Positions 1 through 6,794 of a stretch of 12,411 nucleotides of DNA are shown piece after piece. Origin of the DNA: an uncultured bacterium (lineage in GTDB: Bacteria; Cyanobacteriota; Vampirovibrionia; Gastranaerophilales; Gastranaerophilaceae); contig CABUAQ010000056.1 of NCBI GenBank assembly GCA_902489575.1, forward strand, positions 1 to 12,411, in the 5' to 3' direction. Below the pieces are notes generated by a model. It had not been told where the DNA came from. It searched no databases and saw only the letters and a list, made by a program, of their open reading frames with translations. Made by a program: the position numbers and the translations under genes. How positions within the stretch are numbered: the stretch's first letter is position 1; every line of letters starts with the position of its first letter.

Positions 1-1
1 A

Positions 2-157
2 GAAATATTTAAAAATATTGTATGTTTACTAATGATAAATATGATTGCGGGGCTAGGACCTTTTGTCATAATTTTGTTAGAGATTGCAATGTTTGAACCT
101 TCAGATAATATTATTAATAGTAATAGGACGATTATTCGTCTTGCCTTTTGCTTATAA
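2..157 (+). CDS. C-terminal fragment of an unidentified membrane protein, cut by the window edge
   Basis: This frame is open from the left edge and stops at TAA 155-157, giving 51 residues with no visible start. The fragment is hydrophobic over its first 30 residues, including the stretch MIAGLGPFVIILLEIAMF, and looks like one or two membrane segments followed by a polar loop. The next frame (+1) is open from base 81 to 380, is also hydrophobic, and has no ATG before about base 315. The simplest reading is therefore that both frames belong to one multi-pass membrane protein broken by a one-base indel somewhere between 81 and 157. Alternatively the gene truly ends here. Function is not recognisable. 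The DNA is clearly more AT-rich than the rest of the window. Confidence 0.45.
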   Translation, partial: EIFKNIVCLLMINMIAGLGPFVIILLEIAMFEPSDNIINSNRTIIRLAFCL

Positions 158-380
158 AAAAATAGAGAATTCTGAGAATTTTTATTTGGTATCTAAATTT
201 ATTCAAAAACTTAAACAATCTAATTATTTAAAATTAACAATACTTGTAATTGTCTATTTTATTCATTGTCCTATAGGTTTTCCAAGTTTTAATATTAATT
301 TTATTGAACAATTAATGCAAAATATATTTTTAGGTCTAGTCGGAAACTATATTGTATTATATATTTGGTGGTACATATGA
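84..380 (+). CDS. membrane protein segment, probable frameshifted continuation of the preceding fragment
   Basis: The frame is open from base 81 to TGA 378-380. The first possible start is TTG at 84 (98 residues), and no ATG occurs until about base 315, so independent translation is doubtful. It shows three hydrophobic stretches, roughly residues 6-23, 50-62 and 79-98, separated by Lys/Asn-rich loops. This is the pattern of a multi-pass inner-membrane protein C-terminus. The end overlaps the start of the next small gene as ATGA (377-380), which usually signals translational coupling and argues that this frame is genuinely translated at its 3' end. I do not recognise a family. GC is very low: I count 8 G/C in the 60 bases 181-240. 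It may be a decayed or horizontally acquired gene, or carry a sequencing indel. Confidence 0.4.
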   Translation: MQCLNLQIILLIVIGRLFVLPFAYKKIENSENFYLVSKFIQKLKQSNYLKLTILVIVYFIHCPIGFPSFNINFIEQLMQNIFLGLVGNYIVLYIWWYI

Positions 381-532
381 AATATGATTTTAATCCAAAT
401 GAAAGAAACTGGAAAGTACAAATGGGATATGCTATTTTTTATATAATTACTTGGTATACAATATTATATGCAGGTGGCATTTTTCTCTTTTACCTGATGT
501 TGTATAAAGAAATGGAAAAAAATAAGATATAA
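377..532 (+). CDS. 51-residue single-pass membrane peptide of unknown function
   Basis: ATG 377-379 overlaps the TGA stop of the upstream frame (ATGA), and the frame closes at TAA 530-532. A Shine-Dalgarno-like GGTGG (367-371) lies 5 bases before the ATG. The peptide has a polar, charged N-terminus (MKYDFNPNERNWKVQ), one long aromatic-rich hydrophobic helix at about residues 16-43, and a basic/acidic tail ending in KEMEKNKI. This is the architecture of a small single-span inner-membrane protein with a charged cytoplasmic tail. The ATGA coupling suggests it works with, or is produced alongside, the upstream membrane protein. No family is recognised. Its brevity and AT-richness mean that chance cannot be fully excluded. 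Confidence 0.5.
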   Translation: MKYDFNPNERNWKVQMGYAIFYIITWYTILYAGGIFLFYLMLYKEMEKNKI

Positions 533-631
533 AAGATTCAATAGGTCACAGAACAATTCTTAATCCCAAAACAATAACATTATTTACTATCTGAATAAGT
601 ATACAAGCCAAAATTTAAAAAATAAAGAATA

Positions 632-1903
632 TTACAAAGCAATTTGTGTACCTACAAGAATTCTGTGACTGTCCGGTTTTGCATCATTCTGGCAATAGAT
701 ATAGTTTAGAATAAGTTTCATTGCTTGCCCTTTTAAGTAATAATTAATACCTGCAGTATATTCTCTTTGATTATTGTTTCCGATAGTTTTATCCGGATCA
801 AATTCATCATAGCGGGCAAGAATTTCTAATTTTTTTGTAATATGGTAGCCTATAGTGACATACCAGCCTTGACGGCGTTTATCAGTTAGACCTGACCCCC
901 CGTTAGAGCCGTCAGAAGTTGCATATTCCATTCTTGTCCAGAATTTTTTATATTCATATCCAATGTATGCTCCACCAACAAAGTAATCAATAGAATTTCT
1001 GGAACCGGCAACAATACCTCCGCCTGTAACAAGTTTGCCGTATTTGCCGTCAGTTTTTCCAAGCGGTTTGATATTGACCCAGCCGTCAAATTCAATTCCT
1101 GGCATAAATTCTGAGAAAAAGGTGTCTGAACTGTATCCGCCAAAATCATAATCTACAAGTGAATAATCCCCTCTAACTCTTATCCCTACTTTACGTACGT
1201 TTGCAAGGTTACGTGAAATTTGAGAACGGTTTACAAAAGGCAATGTATAAGGTGATTGAGCTCCTTCATAACCGACTCCCGGACGAGAGTTACCTATTAA
1301 TATTTTGTGATGAGGAATTCTTGTCGTTTCATAGTATGCATCTTGTACGAATTGCTGCATAAATGGTCTTGTGTGCTGATGTGTGGGATCAAGCATTAAT
1401 CGGAAATTATCTTTACCGCCTTTCATTTTTGCGTCAAAAATTACATTAATCAGACCTACGTTAAATTTTGTATCAGTGTCACTGTTTTCAGAAATTGTAG
1501 TATCAAAATTACTTTGAATAACTCCCCATGTATGTATACTGTCAATTGGGCCGTTTTCAAATTTTTTTGTTAATTGTTCTTTAAATAAACAAGATGGGGA
1601 GTCTGTGTTTTCTATTTTAAGATTGTATAAATCGTGTGCTGTATGTGATAATCCGTTGAAAAATTTTGAATGCGGGGTGATTGAATTTGAATTATCAATT
1701 ATATCAGGAATTTCAACGGGTGTTTGAGTTGCAGGGGCATCATTTATTACAATTTTTTCACCTGCAGACGGAGTTTTGTGTTTTGTATCATTCAGTGTGA
1801 GTTTAGAAAAGTTATTATCAAACTCAAGGTTAATTTCATCAGATGCAAGTGCTGATGTTGTATTTAAAAATATTAAAATAATTATAAATAAAATCTTTTT
1901 CAC
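632..1903 (-). CDS. outer-membrane porin, phosphate-selective porin O/P-like
   Basis: This is a 423-residue exported beta-barrel protein. The start is GTG (1903-1901), the first codon of a classic signal peptide (Lys-Lys, hydrophobic core, cleavage expected after ALA at residue 20). The only ribosome-site candidate is a weak AAGAAG further upstream. Residues 21-123 are a polar low-complexity linker rich in Asn, Asp, Ser and Thr. The rest alternates aromatic/hydrophobic and polar residues as transmembrane beta strands do. The C-terminal third contains a run typical of the OprP/OprO family (Porin_O_P): GWYVTIGYHITKKLEILARY, then DEFDP, then a YTAGINYYL strand followed by LILNYIY. The final residue is Leu rather than the usual Phe or Trp. 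It would form a channel for small anions or other solutes across the outer membrane; the substrate cannot be told from the sequence. It lies downstream of the formate-channel gene on the same strand, behind a terminator. Confidence 0.75.
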   Translation of the reverse strand: MKKILFIIILIFLNTTSALASDEINLEFDNNFSKLTLNDTKHKTPSAGEKIVINDAPATQTPVEIPDIIDNSNSITPHSKFFNGLSHTAHDLYNLKIENTDSPSCLFKEQLTKKFENGPIDSIHTWGVIQSNFDTTISENSDTDTKFNVGLINVIFDAKMKGGKDNFRLMLDPTHQHTRPFMQQFVQDAYYETTRIPHHKILIGNSRPGVGYEGAQSPYTLPFVNRSQISRNLANVRKVGIRVRGDYSLVDYDFGGYSSDTFFSEFMPGIEFDGWVNIKPLGKTDGKYGKLVTGGGIVAGSRNSIDYFVGGAYIGYEYKKFWTRMEYATSDGSNGGSGLTDKRRQGWYVTIGYHITKKLEILARYDEFDPDKTIGNNNQREYTAGINYYLKGQAMKLILNYIYCQNDAKPDSHRILVGTQIAL

Positions 1904-1922
1904 GGCTTGTGTTTCTTCTTTA

Positions 1923-1937
1923 ATTCAATTATTGAAT
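1923..1937. repeat. 7-bp inverted repeat in the porin leader
   Basis: ATTCAAT and ATTGAAT flank a single T, so this is a near-perfect 15-bp palindrome. It lies between the terminator and the porin GTG, about 20 bases before the start codon. It could be an operator for the porin gene or a small leader hairpin. It is AT-rich, so chance is possible. Confidence 0.35.
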
Positions 1938-1971
1938 AAAAAGACCGAAAATTAAACTTTTCGGTCTTTTT
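1938..1971 (-). terminator. intrinsic terminator after the formate-channel gene
   Basis: A perfect 14-bp stem is formed by bases 1938-1951 and 1958-1971 (AAAAAGACCGAAAA with its complement) around a 6-base loop. Read on the minus strand, the right arm ends in five T residues. It starts 13 bases after the focA stop codon, so it should end the focA transcript. The A and T tracts on the two sides make it potentially bidirectional. Only about 35 bases remain before the porin start. The porin is therefore either served by readthrough or by a promoter embedded in this region, for which I see no convincing -35/-10 pair. Confidence 0.85.
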
Positions 1972-1983
1972 GCTATATATAAA

Positions 1984-2856
1984 TTAATTTTTGTGGTCAT
2001 CTCTAAGGTAAGCTGTCCAGAATAATAAGACAACAAAGACCAATGCACCTATTATATTCCCGAGGGTAACAGGGAGCAAGTTTCCTAGCAGGCAGGACTT
2101 AAGGTTTAATGCTGCGATTTGATCAGTTGATAAACCTGACGCTGCGACAATTGACGGGGTATGTTTTAAAAACAAACCGTTAGTTAAGAAATACATATTT
2201 GCAATACTGTGTTCATAGCCTGAAGCCACAAATGTCATAATGGGAAAGAATATTGCAAAGATCTTACCGATAACGTGTCTGGAAGATGATGCCATCCAAA
2301 TAGCAAGACAAACTAACCAGTTACATAAAATCCCTCTGGTGAAGGCTTCAACAAAAGGTAATGTTGCTTTTGTATATGCAGTAGTTAATCCCATTACACC
2401 AAGTGCATCGTGAGAGTTGTGAGAACAGCCTGATAGGTATATCAATAGTGCTAAGATTATAGAACCTACAAAGTTGCCTGCATAGACAATTGACCAGTTT
2501 CTTAAAAGTTTAAGGAAACTGGTCTTCTTTTCTATAACTGCAAATGTCATCATAACGTTACCTGTAAATAATTCGGCACCTGTTAGAACAACCATCATCA
2601 ATCCTGTTGCAAATGTCATTGCTCCTATTAGTTTTGCAAATCCCCAGCTTACGCTTTCAGTACCGGTCATAACGGTTAATGAAACCTGTGCTCCAAATGC
2701 TATCAGAGCACCTGCTGCTATTGCAAGAACAAATGTCTTTGATTTTCTGAAGTTTGCTTTCATTGGCATAACGCTGTCTGCAAGTTCGTGAGCAACGTTG
2801 CCCGGTGTGATACAATCCTTTGTATCTAAATTTTGTACTTCTACCATTTTTTTCAT
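1984..2856 (-). CDS. focA: formate/nitrite transporter family channel, FocA-like
   Basis: This 290-residue inner-membrane channel of the FNT family (pentameric FocA/NirC/FdhC type) moves formate or a related small monovalent anion. Six hydrophobic segments are visible. Family hallmarks are the first-helix run FGAQVSL, the LTGAELFTGN loop (residues 91-100), the GYEHSIANMYF segment carrying the central-pore histidine His216 (equivalent to FocA His209), and LLPVTLGNIIGA near the C-terminus (residues 260-271). Length is normal for the family. The first ATG has an AAGGAG only 2 bases away, while a second ATG three codons in sits 11 bases from it, so the true N-terminus may be Met4. The gene is divergent from the hydrogenase-like operon and followed by a strong terminator. 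FocA is favoured over NirC because of the anaerobic energy-metabolism context; the substrate (formate, nitrite, hydrosulfide) is not fixed by the sequence. Confidence 0.88.
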   Translation of the reverse strand: MKKMVEVQNLDTKDCITPGNVAHELADSVMPMKANFRKSKTFVLAIAAGALIAFGAQVSLTVMTGTESVSWGFAKLIGAMTFATGLMMVVLTGAELFTGNVMMTFAVIEKKTSFLKLLRNWSIVYAGNFVGSIILALLIYLSGCSHNSHDALGVMGLTTAYTKATLPFVEAFTRGILCNWLVCLAIWMASSSRHVIGKIFAIFFPIMTFVASGYEHSIANMYFLTNGLFLKHTPSIVAASGLSTDQIAALNLKSCLLGNLLPVTLGNIIGALVFVVLLFWTAYLRDDHKN

Positions 2857-2858
2857 AT

Positions 2859-2864
2859 CTCCTT
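2859..2864 (-). promoter_or_regulatory. Shine-Dalgarno site that leaves the focA start ambiguous
   Basis: On the minus strand AAGGAG is followed by AT and then the first ATG, a spacing of only 2 bases. The second in-frame ATG (2847-2845) is 11 bases away, nearer a workable distance. Translation may begin at MVEVQN rather than MKKMVEVQN. Confidence 0.6.
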
Positions 2865-2896
2865 CTTTTCTAATTTGATTTTACAGACAACCATAC

Positions 2897-2920
2897 CCGA
2901 ATTATATTGTAATAATTCGG
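2897..2920. promoter_or_regulatory. 9-bp inverted repeat overlapping a focA -10 candidate
   Basis: CCGAATTAT (2897-2905) and ATAATTCGG (2912-2920) are exact reverse complements around a 6-base spacer. On the minus strand the left arm region reads TATAAT (2906-2901), a consensus -10 hexamer about 45 bases before the focA start. No good -35 lies 16-18 bases upstream. An inverted repeat covering a -10 with a poor -35 fits an operator for a dimeric regulator. It could also act as an RNA hairpin. Confidence 0.45.
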
Positions 2921-3079
2921 AAGATACCGGGCATATTTCGTGTTCGGTACAATACTCTTAAATTGTCCAAAAGAAAAGAACCTGTGGGGTTCGCTTGTTA
3001 TTCTATCGCTAAAAAAAATAATTGCAAGTAATTTATATAGTTTTATAATTCTTAAAATTATGATTCAGGATTTTAACTC

Positions 3080-3108
3080 TTGACATTATACTTTGTTAGA
3101 TTTACAAC
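3080..3108 (+). promoter_or_regulatory. candidate sigma-70-type promoter of the Ehr-like operon
   Basis: A perfect TTGACA (3080-3085) is followed after 17 bases by TACAAC (3103-3108), which matches 4 of 6 positions of TATAAT. Transcription would start near 3115, leaving a leader of about 115 bases. Another candidate is the TG-preceded TATAAG at 3145-3150, but it lacks a recognisable -35. Confidence 0.4.
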
Positions 3109-3120
3109 GGTGTTGTGAAA
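3101..3120. promoter_or_regulatory. imperfect palindrome over the operon -10 region
   Basis: The sequence TTTACAACGGTGTTGTGAAA has ACAAC/GTTGT arms around GGT and extends to TTT/AAA with one unpaired base. It covers the proposed -10 and the expected transcription start, the classic place for a repressor site. The assignment rests on symmetry and position only. Confidence 0.35.
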
Positions 3121-3229
3121 AATTTTTAGCCGAATTTTTTATGGTATAAGAGCTTAGAAGTAGATGAAAATTTATTTTTAATAAGTATACAAACTTGATT
3201 GTACAGATACTTTAGGGTGGATTTTTATT

Positions 3230-5218
3230 ATGATTAGTTATTTTTACGGAATAGTTACCCTGTTGCTGGGCGGAATTATCGCAGGGCTTTTTCAAAAACA
3301 ATTTAAAACAATTGTACTGACTATATTTACAGCGGTTGGTTCGGTTTTATGTTTTATTCCTGCGGTTAATGTTTTGTTTTGCAAGGGGGAGCTGGTTCAA
3401 TCTTTTAATTTTAACCATTTATTGGGAACGGTGAACTTTGTTATTGATCCCTTAGCTGCATTTTTTATTATGATAATTACGGTAATGAGTTTGCTTTCAG
3501 TAGTTTATTCTAACGGATATCTGAAGCCTTATCTAGAATCAAAAAATATTAATTCACATCTGGTATTTTTACCAATGTTAATTGCATCAATGCTTTTGGT
3601 TGTTACTTGCCAGAATGCATTAGGTTTTTTGATTTGTTGGGAAATTATGTCACTTAGTTCATTTTTTCTTGTTATTTTTGAAAGTGAAAAGAAAGATGTT
3701 TTGAAAGCCGGTATTAAATATTTAGTGTTCATGCATGTATCGGTTTTATTTATAATTCTTGCGTTTGCACTTTTGTCAGTGAAAGCAGGAAGTTTTGATT
3801 TTGTGCAGTTTGGTAAAGTCCTTCAGGGTGCTTCCCCGCTGGCGAATTTAGTATTTATTTTAGCATTTATCGGCTTTGGAACAAAGGCAGGTTTTACTCC
3901 GTTTCATAATTGGTTGCCGGATGCTCACCCGGCGGCGCCGTCACATGTGAGTGCAATTATGTCAGGTGTTATGATTAAAACAGGTATTTACGGAATATTG
4001 AGAGTTCTTTCATGGGTTGCAGTACCATCTAAGTATATTTCTTATGCGGTTTTGGTGGTATCTGTAATTTCTGCTTTGTACGGGGTTTTATACGCAATTA
4101 CCCAGCATGATTTGAAAAGGCTTTTGGCATATCACAGCATTGAAAATATCGGTATTATAGGGATTGGTATCGGGGTTGGTATGTTGGGATTAACATATAA
4201 CAATCCTGTACTGGTTTTGGCTGGATTTACCGGTGGAATTTTGCATATTCTAAATCATTCAATATTTAAAGAACTCCTGTTTTTGGCAGCCGGAAGTGTT
4301 TATCTTAAGGCACATACCAGGAATGTTGAATTTTTAGGCGGATTGATTAAATCAATGCCGTGGACAGCATTACTGTTTTTGGTTGGTTCGGTTGCAATAT
4401 GCGGATTACCTCCATTTAACGGTTTTGTGAGTGAATTTTTAATATATTTCGGTATGTTTAAAGGTTTAACAATTCATAATTTCTTTACAATACTTCTATT
4501 ATTGTTTGCGATATCAGGTCTGGCTTTTGTTGGAACAATGGCTATACTTTGTTTTACAAAAGCATTTAGTATAATTTTCCTCGGGATGCCAAGATGTGAA
4601 GTGTATGAAAAAGTTCATAGTGATGCAGGATTGGAAATGATTTTGCCGATGGGTGTTTTAGCACTGTTCATATTGGCAATCGGAATTTATCCTCAGTATG
4701 TATTTTGGTATATTAAAAAAATTCTTTTTACACTTTTACCAACAACAACTATGAATATTGCATCGGTTTGTTACGAGCCTATGAGATTAATGCAGACAAT
4801 TGCTATTTTTGCAGCTGTATTTATAATGTTTGTGACTGTAATGATTTTGTTGAAATTAGGTTTAACAAGAAGCAAAATTCAATTGCATCAGACCTGGGGA
4901 TGTGGTTATAACAGAGGAAATAACCATATGCAGTATACCGCATCATCTTATGCGAGTCCATTTTTGTCAATGTTAAAACCTTTATTTAAAAAAGTTTTTG
5001 ATATTGAAAAACCTAAAAAGTTATTCCCTGATGCGGCACACTTTAATCTTCATATTGAAGATATTGAAGAAGCTTATGTAATAAATCCTTTAGTTAAATT
5101 TGACGAGTGGTTTTTATCAAAATTTGAGGCACTACAAAGCGGAAATATTCAATCATATATTAAATACGGATTAATGTTTTTATTAATAGTAATAATTGGA
5201 AGTTTATTTATAAGGTAA
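3230..5218 (+). CDS. hyfB: HyfB-like proton/sodium-translocating membrane subunit (NuoL/MrpA-type)
   Basis: This 662-residue multi-pass protein belongs to the antiporter-like family shared by complex I (NuoL), Mrp antiporters and group 4 hydrogenases, and would carry H+ or Na+ across the inner membrane. Family marks in order are CWEIMSLSSFF with Glu138 on helix 5, GFGTKAGFTPFHNWLPDAHP with Lys219 on helix 7, Lys250, LKRLLAYHSIENIG (295-308), and LNHSIFKELLFL with Lys348. These are the charged residues thought to form the ion path. The C-terminus has the HyfB-type TWGCGY motif (555-560), a soluble stretch, and a last anchor helix (about 645-660). The start ATG has AGGGTGG 9 bases upstream. Length matches HyfB of E. 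coli closely. As first gene of the operon it follows a leader of about 115 bases. Confidence 0.92.
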   Translation: MISYFYGIVTLLLGGIIAGLFQKQFKTIVLTIFTAVGSVLCFIPAVNVLFCKGELVQSFNFNHLLGTVNFVIDPLAAFFIMIITVMSLLSVVYSNGYLKPYLESKNINSHLVFLPMLIASMLLVVTCQNALGFLICWEIMSLSSFFLVIFESEKKDVLKAGIKYLVFMHVSVLFIILAFALLSVKAGSFDFVQFGKVLQGASPLANLVFILAFIGFGTKAGFTPFHNWLPDAHPAAPSHVSAIMSGVMIKTGIYGILRVLSWVAVPSKYISYAVLVVSVISALYGVLYAITQHDLKRLLAYHSIENIGIIGIGIGVGMLGLTYNNPVLVLAGFTGGILHILNHSIFKELLFLAAGSVYLKAHTRNVEFLGGLIKSMPWTALLFLVGSVAICGLPPFNGFVSEFLIYFGMFKGLTIHNFFTILLLLFAISGLAFVGTMAILCFTKAFSIIFLGMPRCEVYEKVHSDAGLEMILPMGVLALFILAIGIYPQYVFWYIKKILFTLLPTTTMNIASVCYEPMRLMQTIAIFAAVFIMFVTVMILLKLGLTRSKIQLHQTWGCGYNRGNNHMQYTASSYASPFLSMLKPLFKKVFDIEKPKKLFPDAAHFNLHIEDIEEAYVINPLVKFDEWFLSKFEALQSGNIQSYIKYGLMFLLIVIIGSLFIR

Positions 5219-5225
5219 AAGAAAA

Positions 5226-6143
5226 ATGATAATGAAGTTATTAAATTTAATTATTCTTTTGTTTGTTCCATTTGTGATGATGGGCATCATCACAAAGACA
5301 AAAGCCTTCTGGGGAGGTAGAAAGGGAGCACCTATCTTACAGCCCTGGTATGATTTTGTTAAATTGATGAAAAAAGATTATGTAATTAGTAATACAACAT
5401 CTGCGGTATTTAAAATAGCACCTGTATTTGCGATAGCAACAGCACTGTTTGCCGGGGCTTTTGTCCCGCTGGCATCAGGAAGTGCGATGATAAATGTTCA
5501 GGCAGGATTGATAATTTTTGCTTATACATTGGGTTTAGGTAAATTTATGTCATTGATTTCTGCAATGGACACAGGCAGCAGTTTTGAAGGTATGGGAGCT
5601 TCTCGTGAAGCTTGTTTTACATCAATTGTAGAACCTGCATTTTTTATGCTGATTGCTTCAATAATGGCAATCAGCGGTAACTTTACTTTCGATAGTTTAT
5701 CTATGATTATGCAAAATGCAGGAAGCTACGGGGTTTTGATTACTGTATTTGCTGTTGTTGTATTATTTTTAATGATTTTAATTGAAGGTTCAAGGGTTCC
5801 GGTTGATGATCCGGCTACTCACCTTGAATTAACTATGATTCACGAAGTTATGATTTTGGATAATTCAGGAAGTGATTTGGCGTTATTTACCTGGGCAAAC
5901 GGAATTAAGATGCTTTTGGTATCTTCTTTGATTGCAAATATAATCATTCCAAATAGTGTCTCTGGTTGGCTAAGTGTGATTTTATATTTGCTTATTTTAG
6001 TTACAATATCATTACTTATCGGAACAATTGAATCCGGTATGGCAAGAATAAGAATGTCGCATGTTTTTGAATTTATATTTATTATGAGTTCATTATCGCT
6101 TGTTGTTTTGGCACTTGTTGCGGCAAGGATGTTTGGAGGTTAG
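5226..6143 (+). CDS. hyfC: HyfC-like membrane anchor subunit (NuoH/ND1-type)
   Basis: This 305-residue multi-pass protein is the NuoH/HyfC/HycD relative that joins the soluble redox module to the membrane arm. Conserved loops are GAPILQPWYDFVKLMKKD (34-51), GSSFEGMGASREACF (117-131) and EGSRVPVDDPATHLELT (187-203), followed by the acidic residue Glu207. These charged loops line the cavity under the NuoB/NuoD-type subunits and are thought to relay redox-driven changes to the ion pumps. Seven to eight hydrophobic segments are seen, and length is normal. Two nearby ATGs exist (residues 1 and 3). The first is preferred because AAGG, overlapping the HyfB stop, lies 10 bases ahead of it. Nothing looks broken. 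Confidence 0.92.
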   Translation: MIMKLLNLIILLFVPFVMMGIITKTKAFWGGRKGAPILQPWYDFVKLMKKDYVISNTTSAVFKIAPVFAIATALFAGAFVPLASGSAMINVQAGLIIFAYTLGLGKFMSLISAMDTGSSFEGMGASREACFTSIVEPAFFMLIASIMAISGNFTFDSLSMIMQNAGSYGVLITVFAVVVLFLMILIEGSRVPVDDPATHLELTMIHEVMILDNSGSDLALFTWANGIKMLLVSSLIANIIIPNSVSGWLSVILYLLILVTISLLIGTIESGMARIRMSHVFEFIFIMSSLSLVVLALVAARMFGG

Positions 6144-6152
6144 ATAAAAGTT

Positions 6153-6794
6153 ATGGCAGATGGATTTATAATTCTTTTTGGACTTACAATGCTTTATTTA
6201 GCTGCAACAAGCAGAATTATTGCACATATAAGGATTCTTATTGTGCAGGGAATTTTGTTGTTCCTGATTTGCTGCTGCGGTATGGAGCATACAAATTTAT
6301 TAAACCTGGTATTTTTGGTTGTTGAAACTTTGATTGTTAAATCAATTATTATACCTTGGTTTTTGTACAAAGTTTTGAAAAAAACCCATTCAAACCGTGA
6401 TGTTGCGGCTAATATTCCGCACTTTTACTGTTTGGTAATTTCAAGTTTGATTTTACTCGGTGGCTTTTTAATTTCAAATTATTATATTTCTTCTATGAAG
6501 ATGATTTCTCCGATTTATTTCGGGGTTTCAGCTGCAACAATTATTATTAGTTTGTGGCTTATTACAATTAAGCATAAAATTATTTCCAATGTAATTGAAT
6601 TTATTACAATGGAAAATGGTATTTTTCTTTTGTCATTGTCTGTAGCAAAAGAAATGCCTATGCTTGTTAATATGGGTGTTTTACTTGATGTTTTCATCGC
6701 AGTATATATCTTAGGGTTGTTTGTGAATGAAATCAACAAAGAGTTTAAAGACCTTGAAGTTTCTCATTTATCAGATTTAAAGGACTATGAATAA
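6153..6794 (+). CDS. hyfE: HyfE-like membrane subunit (NuoK-related)
   Basis: This 213-residue hydrophobic protein matches the HyfE component of group 4 hydrogenases, distantly related to NuoK/MrpC. About six membrane helices are visible. The signature FLVVETLIVKSIIIPWFL (residues 54-71) carries Glu58 and Lys63, charged residues inside the membrane that are likely part of the ion pathway. The tail after about residue 192 is polar (NEINKEFKDLEVSHLSDL) and probably cytoplasmic. A strong GGAGGT ribosome site overlaps the end of hyfC, 12 bases before the ATG. The TAA stop overlaps the ATG of the next gene by one base (TAATG), implying coupled translation of the two membrane subunits. Confidence 0.88.
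   Translation: MADGFIILFGLTMLYLAATSRIIAHIRILIVQGILLFLICCCGMEHTNLLNLVFLVVETLIVKSIIIPWFLYKVLKKTHSNRDVAANIPHFYCLVISSLILLGGFLISNYYISSMKMISPIYFGVSAATIIISLWLITIKHKIISNVIEFITMENGIFLLSLSVAKEMPMLVNMGVLLDVFIAVYILGLFVNEINKEFKDLEVSHLSDLKDYE

Larger units (their letters stand above)
2857..3229. other. 373-bp divergent control region between focA and the operon
   Basis: No gene is visible here on either strand. It contains a 9-bp-arm inverted repeat (2897-2920) overlapping a TATAAT for the minus strand, a small GAACC/GGTTC hairpin (2978-2992), a TTGACA promoter candidate with an overlapping palindrome (3080-3120), and an AT-rich leader of about 110 bases before the HyfB start. A weak hairpin at 3185-3210 (GTAT, ACAA / TTGT, ATAC with a 4-base bulge) lies just before the ribosome site AGGGTGG (3214-3220). 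No known riboswitch fold was recognised. Confidence 0.6.

Noticed and set aside
545..669. GTCACAGAA/TTCTGTGAC inverted match (545-561 against 656-669) as mobile-element ends or as a leftover of a second porin C-terminus
   Set aside because: The match is 14 bp only after removing a 3-base insertion, no transposase or target duplication is seen, and one copy is ordinary porin coding sequence; chance is adequate.
886..1149. An 87-codon open frame on the minus strand inside the porin gene
   Set aside because: It is an alternate-frame shadow of the porin, without a signal, domain or ribosome site.
2978..2992. GAACC/GGTTC hairpin as a riboswitch or terminator
   Set aside because: The 5-bp stem is too short, there is no T tract, and no conserved riboswitch core could be recognised around it.
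595..3192. ATAAGTATACAA occurring at 595-606 and 3181-3192 as a shared operator
   Set aside because: Two copies of an AT-rich 12-mer in a 12-kb AT-rich window are weak evidence, and the first copy is downstream of genes on both strands.
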